Program-made: the position numbers and the translations under genes
The notes under the pieces: model-generated
What the model saw: only the letters and a program-made list of their open reading frames with translations
Told to the model about the DNA's origin: nothing
Database searches by the model: none
In this document: positions 1 to 5,379 of the stretch, in pieces
Position numbering within the stretch: position 1 is the first letter of the stretch
Layout of the letters: each line of letters begins with the position of its first letter
Source: Spirochaetales bacterium
GTDB taxonomy: Bacteria > Spirochaetota > Spirochaetia > DTKZ01
Length of the DNA stretch: 5,379 bases
NCBI GenBank assembly: GCA_017998025.1
Contig: JAGODW010000133.1
Location: 1 to 5,379, forward strand
Direction of reading: 5' to 3'

Positions 1-1
1 A

Positions 2-1390
2 TTTTCAAGAGAGGACAGATCACCGCAGAAAAAATCCAATATACTAAAAATAAAACCGGGTTCGTATTTGCAGCAACAACCCGTTCCTATCGTTATTACC
101 TTTTCGGTTCCCCTTTCCCCGGAAATACAGGTCGAATCCATGAAAGAAGTTCTGGGTGCTCAGGGATACACTCACTTTTTTACCGAAACCCCGGAATCCC
201 TCGAAGTTATTCAGGACCGTATCCTTCTCTCCCCCGAGACCTATAGTCGTACCCGGGAGGCTCTGGAGGCTGCGTTTCGCTTTGGGAAAGGACGGCTAAC
301 CATATACCGGCTGGGAGAGGACAGAACCCGGATAGATTCTACACTCAAATTCTCTACAGACCTTCACTGCGCCGACTGTGATATTCACTACCAGGAGCCC
401 TTTCCAAACTTCTTTTCCTTTAATTCTCCTCTGGGTGCCTGCCCCCGCTGTAGAGGGTTCGGCCGGATCATTGATGTGGATTATTCCCTTGTGATACCCG
501 ATGGAACCCTATCCCTACGAGAGGGCGCCATTAAACCGTGGCGAACCAGCAGTTACGCTGAATCCCAGGAAGACCTGGAGAGTTTCGCCCAAAAACGGGG
601 AATACGACTGGATATTCCCTGGAAAGACCTTTCCAAGGAAGAACAGCAATGGGTACTGGAAGGAGAGGGGAGCTGGGAAGAGGGTAAATGGTATGGGGTT
701 CGAAGGTTCTTTGAATGGCTCGAGAGCCGTTCCTACAAAATGCATATACGGGTTCTTCTCTCCCGGTACAGGGATTACCGGATCTGCCCGGAATGCGGCG
801 GAGCCCGATTAACCCAGGAGTCGTTGCTCTGGCGGTTGGGAGGAAGCCTGGAAGAAGGAGGATTAAACTTCCATGAACTGGCTATCCTTCCCTTAAAGGA
901 ATGCAGTGAGTTCCTTTCCCGTTTGCCCCTGACCCCGGAACAGGAACCTACCTGCAGGACCCTTCTCCAGCAAGTCTTAAGCCGGTTAGGGTACTTAAAC
1001 GATGTAGGGCTTTCCTACCTTACTCTGGATCGTCAATCCCGAACTTTAAGCGGAGGAGAAGTACAGAGGATCAACCTTACTACTGCGCTGGGCGCTTCTC
1101 TGGTAAATACCCTCTTTGTCCTGGATGAACCGAGCATTGGCCTCCATTCACGGGATATCAACCGATTGATTCGGGTTCTCCATCGATTGCGGGACAAGGG
1201 AAACACCCTGTTGATCGTAGAACACGACCCGGAGGTAATCCAATCCGCCGATTATATTCTGGATATGGGGCCCGGCCCTGGAGAAAAGGGTGGTTCTATA
1301 GTCTTTGCCGGTACCCGGGATGAACTTCTCCGCAACGCTTCTACTCTGACGGCTCAGTATCTAAGAGGGGAAAAGTTAGCCCGAAAGATC
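2..1390 (+). other. Unit A, NBD-I (N-terminal part outside window)
   Basis: This is the first UvrA half-unit, lacking its Walker A and signature domain I because of the window edge. Visible in order are a diverged UvrB-interface region (about residues 8-95), a zinc module C101-x2-C104-x20-C125-x2-C128, a full insertion domain (131-239), a CPEC pair (C240, C243) with the usual GGxRL context, the signature LSGGEVQR (327-334), Walker B LDEP (352-355) and VEHD (384-387). The interface region lacks the RKG, R-x-DG and HTI motifs that unit B keeps. Motif order matches canonical UvrA; the limits are approximate. Confidence 0.9.
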
Positions 1391-4300
1391 AGTACCCCCG
1401 GAAAGGCCGCGTTCCTTAGAGAATGTTTCACCATCCAGCAAGCTACCGTCCACAACTTAAAAAACCTTACTGTGTCGATTCCCCTTCACCAATTCGTAGT
1501 TATCAGCGGTGTGAGTGGCTCTGGAAAATCCACATTGCTGGAAGAGGTCCTGTACCCCAACCTGCGAAAACTGATCGAGCACGGAGAAGGCGCCAGTCAA
1601 CTCAAGTATATTTCGGGAATGACCGGGTACGAAACGATTGATGATGTAATTTTCGTGGATCAGACTCCTATCGGTAAATCGAGCCGTTCCAATCCGGTGA
1701 GTTACATCGGTGCTTTCAACGGAATCCGGAAGCTCTTCGCTGGTCTGCCTTTAGCCAAAGAACGGGGATTTACCCCGGGAACCTTCAGTTTTAACTCGGG
1801 AAACGGCCGATGCTCTGCGTGCGAGGGAAAAGGCTTTGAACGGGTGGAGATGCAATTTTTAAGCGATATCTATCTCCGTTGCCCCGAGTGTGACGGGAAA
1901 CGGTATAAACCGGAGGTGCTGGAGGTTGCCTACCCGTCCGAATCCGACAGGTCTTTGTCGATTGCAGACGTTTTGGAACTCACCGCAGAAGAAGCCCGGG
2001 AGATATTCCAGGACAATAGAGAGATTTCCTCTGCATTAACCCCGCTTATCGATGTAGGATTGGGATATTTGAAGCTTGGCCAGCCGGTTCCTACCCTGAG
2101 CGGGGGCGAATCCCAGCGTTTGAAGCTTTCCGGACACCTTGCCAAAAAGAAGGTATCCCGCTCTTCCCATATTCTTTTTCTTCTGGATGAACCTACTACC
2201 GGTCTTCATTTCGAGGATATAGCGGTACTTCTTTCTGTATTTCATAAGATCCTTGAAGCAGGGCATTCCCTGATGGTAATAGAACACAACCTCGATGTAA
2301 TCGCTTCTGCAGACTCTATCATCGATCTGGGCCCTGAAGGGGGCGAAGAAGGGGGAAAACTGGTAGCTCAGGGAGGACTTACTGAAATCCTGCAGGTACC
2401 GGAAAGCAGAACAGGACAGGCGTTAACCCGGTACCTGGCTCCTTCCGGGTTTATCACTCCATCTTTCCAGCTAGTGGCCGAATCTGAGGCCGCCTACCGG
2501 AATAGCACGATAGCCGATTCTACAATCACTGATTCTACCATTCAAGTCCTGGGGGCCCGGGAACACAACCTGAAAAACATCCATGTTTCCTGCCCCCGGG
2601 ATACGTTTACCGTGATTACTGGAGTAAGCGGAAGCGGAAAAAGCACGTTAGCCTTTGACATTATTTTTGAAGAAGGGCAGCGCCGGTACCTGGAAACTCT
2701 CAATGCGTACGCCCGGCAGTTCATGGAAGTACTTCCCCGGCCTGAAGTGGATGAGGTTGCAGGCGTACCCCCTACGGTTTCGATCGAACAACGAACAAGC
2801 CGGGGAGGAAGAAAAAGCACGGTAGCTACAGTTACGGAAATCTATCATTTCCTCCGCCTCTGGTTCACCAAGTTAGGTACCTACTACTGTCCGGAGTGCC
2901 ATACTCCAATACAGATGCAAACTCCTGAAACCATCACAACGCTGATTCTTTCTCAACTTGAGAAGGCTATCGATGAATCGGTACAACTCTATGCACCCCT
3001 GGTTACAAATAGAAAAGGGCTTTACAGGGATCTAGCAGAATGGGCCCGTTCCCGGGGGTATCCAGCCCTCCGTGTGGATGGCGCTATACACCCGGTAGAC
3101 AATTGGCCTTCATTAAACCGATATAAAGAGCATACGATAGATCTTCCTATTCCCCTCGATGTAACACTCCCCCTGGAAGGCCGGATATTGAAAGGTATAG
3201 AAACAGGGTTGCAACTGGGAAAAGGCTCTATCCGCGTTTCTATTCAAGGAAAAGAACTCCTCTACTCTACCCGGCGCATGTGTGGTTCCTGTGGAAAAAG
3301 TTTTCCGGAACCAGACCCCCGGCTCTTCTCCTTTAATAGTAAGCATGGATGGTGCCCGCGTTGTTATGGAACCGGGCTTGTTATAGCTGGATTTGACGAA
3401 AACCAAACCGGAGAGGAAATCTGGTGGAACGAATGGTATGAGGGAGAAGAAATCCCCTGCCCTGTTTGTAGCGGGAAAAGGCTTAACCCTGAAGCTTTAG
3501 CAGTACAATTTCAAGGCCTTTCTATCGCCGACATAGCAGGCTTTTCCGTGAAAGAAGCCATCCGATTTTTCTCCCATGTTCAGCTGCAAGGGAGGGAATT
3601 GGAGATCGGTAAAGAGATTCTCCCGGAGCTTCTGAATCGGCTTTCCTTCCTGGAGGAGGTAGGGTTGTCTTACCTGAATCTCGATCGTTCCTCCCCCTCT
3701 TTAAGCGGTGGAGAAAGCCGGAGGGTCCGTCTGGCTGCACAGCTGGGATCAAACTTGCGGGGAGTTTGTTACATTCTGGACGAACCCACCATCGGGTTAC
3801 ATAGCCGGGATAATGAACAGCTTTTAGCAACCCTTAGAAAGCTGCAAACGAAAGGTAATACCCTCCTCGTGGTAGAACATGATGAGGCTACGATCCGGCA
3901 GGCAGACTATATTATCGACTTAGGCCCCGGAGGGGGTGTTCAGGGAGGATACGTATTAGCTCATGGCTCCCCGGTACTCATTGCTCAAAATCCGACAAGT
4001 ATCACAGGAAAATACCTCACCCATCCCCTCGCCCATCCTATTCGAGGCGTTCGACGTCCCGTTACAGAGGAAACGCTCAGATTAACGATAGAGGGGGCCC
4101 ATATGCATAACCTGAAAGATTTAACGATAGAGATCCCGCTACAACGGTTTGTCGTAGTAACCGGTGTAAGCGGGAGTGGAAAAAGTACGCTTGTACGGGA
4201 TACGCTCCGTACATCCCTCGATCGTATACTGGAGAAAAAGAGGTCTCCCTTTCCCCTGCAGGGTTGTCGATCCCTATCAGGATGGGAATCTCTAAACCGG

Positions 4301-5164
4301 GTTTTAGAGGTGGATCAGACACCCATCGGGAAAACACCCCGTTCCTGCCCTGCCACCTACATCGGATTCTGGGATCCAATCCGACGCCTCTTCTCAGAAT
4401 TGCCAGAAGCCCGGGTACGGGGGTATACACCCAGCCGGTTCTCTTTTAACGTTCCAGGAGTACGCTGCCCCGCCTGCGACGGGCAGGGCACAAAAAAGGT
4501 AGAAATGAGTTTCCTTCCCCGTGCCGAGGTTCTCTGCGAGGTATGCGGCGGCAAACGGTTTTCAGAAGAAACCTGTTCTGTCCAATTTAAAGGAAAATCT
4601 ATCGCGGATGTGCTTGCCATGAGTGTAGACGAGGCCTTACCCTTCTTTTCTTCTTTCCCCGCAATTCAGCATCCCCTCGCGTTAATGGAGGAGGTAGGTC
4701 TTGGGTACCTTACATTAGGTCAACCCAGCCCTACATTGAGCGGGGGTGAAGCCCAGCGGTTAAAGCTGGTAACAGAACTTGCCAAAATCGGCCGGAATTC
4801 CAACCGGGGCATAACCCGAACTCTCTATATCCTCGACGAACCTACCATCGGTCTTCATACTGCTGACATCGAAAGGCTCCTTTCAGTCCTTCACCGATTG
4901 GTAGATGCAGGTCATTCCCTTATAGTAATTGAACACAACCTGGACCTAATTGCAGAAGCCGATTGGATTATTGACCTTGGGCCTGAAGGAGGAGAGGAAG
5001 GAGGACAGATAGTTGCAGAAGGCACACCGGAAGAGGTAGCGGAGATTGATAGCCCGGGGACAAAACGAGAAACCAATCAAAAGATTCGTTTTTCTAAATC
5101 CCATACAGGCCGGTACCTGGCTCCCTTGTTAAGAAGCTCTACTCCCCCTTCTTCCTATTTTTAA
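2..5164 (+). CDS. uvrA: Double-length excinuclease ABC subunit A (tandem UvrA), 5' partial
   Basis: UvrA is the cytoplasmic ATPase that finds DNA lesions and loads UvrB in nucleotide excision repair; it normally works as a homodimer of ~950-residue chains, each with two ABC nucleotide-binding domains. Here one unbroken frame carries two such units. Numbering from the TTG at 68, Walker A lysines are K487, K858 and K1372; LSGGE signatures start at L327, L677, L1212 and L1557; LDEP Walker B motifs start at L352, L706, L1237 and L1589; the EH switch histidines are H386, H740, H1271 and H1623. Zinc modules are C101/104/125/128, C582/585/605/608, C1072/1075/1096/1099 and C1467/1470/1490/1493. The first unit's NBD-I Walker A is absent because the window starts too late. 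I do not accept TTG68 as the start: it has no ribosome binding site, the frame is open to the edge, and homology needs about 120 more residues. No membrane segments are seen. The family call is very secure; the exact 5' frame is less so. Confidence 0.96.
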   Translation, partial: FSREDRSPQKKSNILKIKPGSYLQQQPVPIVITFSVPLSPEIQVESMKEVLGAQGYTHFFTETPESLEVIQDRILLSPETYSRTREALEAAFRFGKGRLTIYRLGEDRTRIDSTLKFSTDLHCADCDIHYQEPFPNFFSFNSPLGACPRCRGFGRIIDVDYSLVIPDGTLSLREGAIKPWRTSSYAESQEDLESFAQKRGIRLDIPWKDLSKEEQQWVLEGEGSWEEGKWYGVRRFFEWLESRSYKMHIRVLLSRYRDYRICPECGGARLTQESLLWRLGGSLEEGGLNFHELAILPLKECSEFLSRLPLTPEQEPTCRTLLQQVLSRLGYLNDVGLSYLTLDRQSRTLSGGEVQRINLTTALGASLVNTLFVLDEPSIGLHSRDINRLIRVLHRLRDKGNTLLIVEHDPEVIQSADYILDMGPGPGEKGGSIVFAGTRDELLRNASTLTAQYLRGEKLARKISTPGKAAFLRECFTIQQATVHNLKNLTVSIPLHQFVVISGVSGSGKSTLLEEVLYPNLRKLIEHGEGASQLKYISGMTGYETIDDVIFVDQTPIGKSSRSNPVSYIGAFNGIRKLFAGLPLAKERGFTPGTFSFNSGNGRCSACEGKGFERVEMQFLSDIYLRCPECDGKRYKPEVLEVAYPSESDRSLSIADVLELTAEEAREIFQDNREISSALTPLIDVGLGYLKLGQPVPTLSGGESQRLKLSGHLAKKKVSRSSHILFLLDEPTTGLHFEDIAVLLSVFHKILEAGHSLMVIEHNLDVIASADSIIDLGPEGGEEGGKLVAQGGLTEILQVPESRTGQALTRYLAPSGFITPSFQLVAESEAAYRNSTIADSTITDSTIQVLGAREHNLKNIHVSCPRDTFTVITGVSGSGKSTLAFDIIFEEGQRRYLETLNAYARQFMEVLPRPEVDEVAGVPPTVSIEQRTSRGGRKSTVATVTEIYHFLRLWFTKLGTYYCPECHTPIQMQTPETITTLILSQLEKAIDESVQLYAPLVTNRKGLYRDLAEWARSRGYPALRVDGAIHPVDNWPSLNRYKEHTIDLPIPLDVTLPLEGRILKGIETGLQLGKGSIRVSIQGKELLYSTRRMCGSCGKSFPEPDPRLFSFNSKHGWCPRCYGTGLVIAGFDENQTGEEIWWNEWYEGEEIPCPVCSGKRLNPEALAVQFQGLSIADIAGFSVKEAIRFFSHVQLQGRELEIGKEILPELLNRLSFLEEVGLSYLNLDRSSPSLSGGESRRVRLAAQLGSNLRGVCYILDEPTIGLHSRDNEQLLATLRKLQTKGNTLLVVEHDEATIRQADYIIDLGPGGGVQGGYVLAHGSPVLIAQNPTSITGKYLTHPLAHPIRGVRRPVTEETLRLTIEGAHMHNLKDLTIEIPLQRFVVVTGVSGSGKSTLVRDTLRTSLDRILEKKRSPFPLQGCRSLSGWESLNRVLEVDQTPIGKTPRSCPATYIGFWDPIRRLFSELPEARVRGYTPSRFSFNVPGVRCPACDGQGTKKVEMSFLPRAEVLCEVCGGKRFSEETCSVQFKGKSIADVLAMSVDEALPFFSSFPAIQHPLALMEEVGLGYLTLGQPSPTLSGGEAQRLKLVTELAKIGRNSNRGITRTLYILDEPTIGLHTADIERLLSVLHRLVDAGHSLIVIEHNLDLIAEADWIIDLGPEGGEEGGQIVAEGTPEEVAEIDSPGTKRETNQKIRFSKSHTGRYLAPLLRSSTPPSSYF
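458..784 (+). other. Insertion domain of unit A (present, near full length)
   Basis: About 110 residues lie between the zinc module (ends C128) and the CPEC pair (C240). They start with the typical [15 protein letters not shown] pattern (142-158) that opens the UvrA insertion domain. In UvrA structures this mobile domain contacts DNA near the lesion. The same interval in unit B is only 31 residues, so this is the only insertion domain in the protein. Domain identity comes from position and the opening motif; the role is family knowledge. Confidence 0.8.
1415..2443 (+). other. Unit A, NBD-II (complete)
   Basis: Residues 450-792 form a complete second NBD of UvrA. It has the HNLKNL entry motif (462-467), Walker [10 protein letters not shown] (481-489), the VDQTPIG segment of signature domain II, and a zinc hairpin C582-x2-C585-x19-C605-x2-C608 whose tip keeps the canonical VEM.FL.DIY pattern (593-602). 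LSGGESQR (677-684), LDEPTTGLH from 706 and EHN (739-741) follow. It ends in a TRYLAP motif, which in ordinary UvrA marks the C-terminus of the whole protein, so the chain reads through the ancestral end. Confidence 0.92.
2504..2548 (+). repeat. Three 15-bp in-frame tandem units in the inter-unit linker
   Basis: Three consecutive five-codon units encode [10 protein letters not shown] and STIQV (residues 813-827). The second and third are closest at DNA level (both share the run gattctac at the boundary and differ at a few third positions). The repeat sits in the low-complexity linker between the LAP motif closing unit A and the AREHNLKN motif opening unit B (830-837). The last unit runs into the first strand of unit B, so only about 2.6 units are linker. 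It looks like small slippage or duplication in a flexible, weakly constrained spacer. Confidence 0.7.
2543..4021 (+). other. Unit B, NBD-I (insertion domain lost)
   Basis: Residues 826-1318 begin like the N-terminus of a free-standing UvrA: AREHNLKN (830-837), Walker [10 protein letters not shown] (852-860), then the conserved EGQRRY.ETL.AYARQF and SIEQ...STVATVTEI segments of signature domain I. The UvrB-interface region keeps R982-K983-G984, G997-Y998, R1002-x-D1004-G1005 and H1022-T-I. The zinc module is C1072/1075/1096/1099. Only 31 residues separate C1099 from the CPVC pair (C1131, C1134), so the insertion domain is essentially deleted. The signature reads LSGGESRR (1212-1219), with R where the other three NBDs have Q. 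Walker B is LDEPTIGLH from 1237, followed by VEHD (1269-1272). Confidence 0.92.
4076..5161 (+). other. Unit B, NBD-II (complete, diverged zinc hairpin)
   Basis: Residues 1337-1698 carry HNLKDL (1347-1352), Walker [10 protein letters not shown] (1366-1374), [12 protein letters not shown], a zinc hairpin C1467-x2-C1470-x19-C1490-x2-C1493, LSGGEAQR (1557-1564), LDEPTIGLH from 1589 and EHN (1622-1624). The hairpin tip reads FLPRAEVL where unit A and canonical UvrA have FL.DIY. Near the C-terminus a Lys/Arg-rich stretch of about 20 residues precedes the usual TGRYLAPLL ending, and a short SSTPPSSYF tail follows. The ATPase core looks intact; the altered hairpin suggests relaxed constraint on its DNA contact. 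Confidence 0.92.
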
Positions 5165-5171
5165 GCATTTG

Positions 5172-5205
5172 TTAGTGTCACGAAGCTTGGGGGTGTGATA
5201 GCTAA
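5172..5205. terminator. Weak imperfect hairpin between convergent genes
   Basis: Arms 5172-5181 and 5195-5205 pair over about 10 bp with one bulged G (5201) and one G-T pair, around a 13-base loop. The position just after the uvrA stop and before the end of the - strand gene suits a shared terminator. The stem is AT-rich and neither side has a clear T-tract, so the call is tentative. Confidence 0.2.
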
Positions 5206-5206
5206 G

Positions 5207-5379
5207 TTACTGTAAGGCATACTGGGGCAGGTACGGACGTTTTTGCGATAACGGGGTTTCCTGCATCCGTAGCCACACATCCAGCAAGGGCCGTGGCAGG
5301 GGGAAGCGGCTAAGAAACACCCGCCCGCGGAACATCCAGCTCTCACACCACCGGATCACCCCGGGGGATACCCCTGCCT
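5207..5379 (-). CDS. C-terminal end of an unidentified protein (convergent gene, 5' partial)
   Basis: On the - strand one frame stays open from the right window edge to a TAA at 5209-5207, giving the last 56 residues of a protein that ends in PQYALQ. The tail is rich in Arg, Pro, Leu and Trp (CESWMFRGRVFLSRFPLP is a representative stretch) and its codons favour G or C at the third position, which supports real coding. I recognise no family. It would be convergent with uvrA, their stop codons 42 bp apart. An overlapping - strand frame encoding a Cys-rich 61-residue peptide (5161-5346) is a weaker alternative. The start lies outside the window. Confidence 0.5.
   Translation of the reverse strand, partial: AGVSPGVIRWCESWMFRGRVFLSRFPLPRPLLDVWLRMQETPLSQKRPYLPQYALQ

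Noticed and set aside
68..70. TTG as the true start of the long coding sequence
   Set aside because: No ribosome binding site precedes it, the frame is open to the window edge, and starting there would remove Walker A and signature domain I from unit A.
2444..2560. Two separate uvrA genes with an internal start for the second
   Set aside because: There is no stop codon between the units and no in-frame start codon with a ribosome binding site near the beginning of unit B; the frame is continuous through the linker.
501..4620. Several 60-117-codon open frames in other frames inside uvrA
   Set aside because: All lie within strongly conserved UvrA coding sequence and have no recognisable motifs; they are chance frames.
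68..5164. Drug-export ABC protein or antibiotic-resistance UvrA-like paralogue
   Set aside because: No transmembrane segments are present. Unit B keeps canonical UvrB-interface motifs, all zinc modules are intact, and the overall motif order is that of repair UvrA.
5161..5346. Cys-rich 61-residue open frame on the - strand (GTG start)
   Set aside because: It overlaps the uvrA stop, has no ribosome binding site that I can see, and competes with another - strand frame that is open to the window edge and looks more protein-like.
1..5379. CRISPR array, tRNA/rRNA, riboswitch, insertion sequence or att site
   Set aside because: No spaced direct repeats, cloverleaf-like segments, transposase fragments or terminal inverted repeats were seen; non-coding space is only about 42 bp.

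Overview
This 5.4-kb window is almost entirely one gene: a very long uvrA-type coding sequence on the + strand. It is open to the left edge and ends at a TAA at 5162-5164. At least 1,698 residues are visible, or 1,720 if the open frame is followed to base 2. Canonical UvrA has about 950. The protein holds two UvrA units in tandem with no stop between them, giving four ABC-type nucleotide-binding domains (NBDs). All four have an LSGGE signature and an LDEP Walker B. The three whose Walker A region lies in the window have an intact GVSGSGKST loop. The missing N-terminus of the first unit should lie just left of the window. By alignment with the second unit about 120 residues are absent, so the full protein is probably near 1,840 residues.

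Layout: (1) 2-1390, rest of NBD-I of unit A (diverged UvrB-interface region, zinc module, full-length insertion domain, signature, Walker B). (2) 1415-2443, NBD-II of unit A. (3) 2444-2542, a linker containing a small 15-bp tandem repeat. (4) 2543-4021, NBD-I of unit B (canonical UvrB-interface motifs, insertion domain almost gone). (5) 4076-5164, NBD-II of unit B, with a diverged zinc hairpin. (6) 5165-5206, a 42-bp gap between convergent genes. (7) 5207-5379, the 3' end of an unidentified gene on the - strand.

The most interesting point is that the two units are not equivalent. Unit A keeps the insertion domain and the canonical C-terminal zinc hairpin, both tied to DNA and damage contact in UvrA, but has lost the hallmark motifs of the UvrB-interface region. 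Unit B shows the reverse. This suggests a covalent, asymmetric version of the UvrA2 dimer in which one half senses DNA and the other loads UvrB. Double-length UvrA is known from Chlamydiae, so the fusion itself is not new. The split of functions between the halves is an inference.

Organism: a bacterium with roughly balanced base composition (about half G+C by eye). The double UvrA would fit a chlamydia-related or another lineage with fused UvrA. The sequence alone does not settle the phylum.
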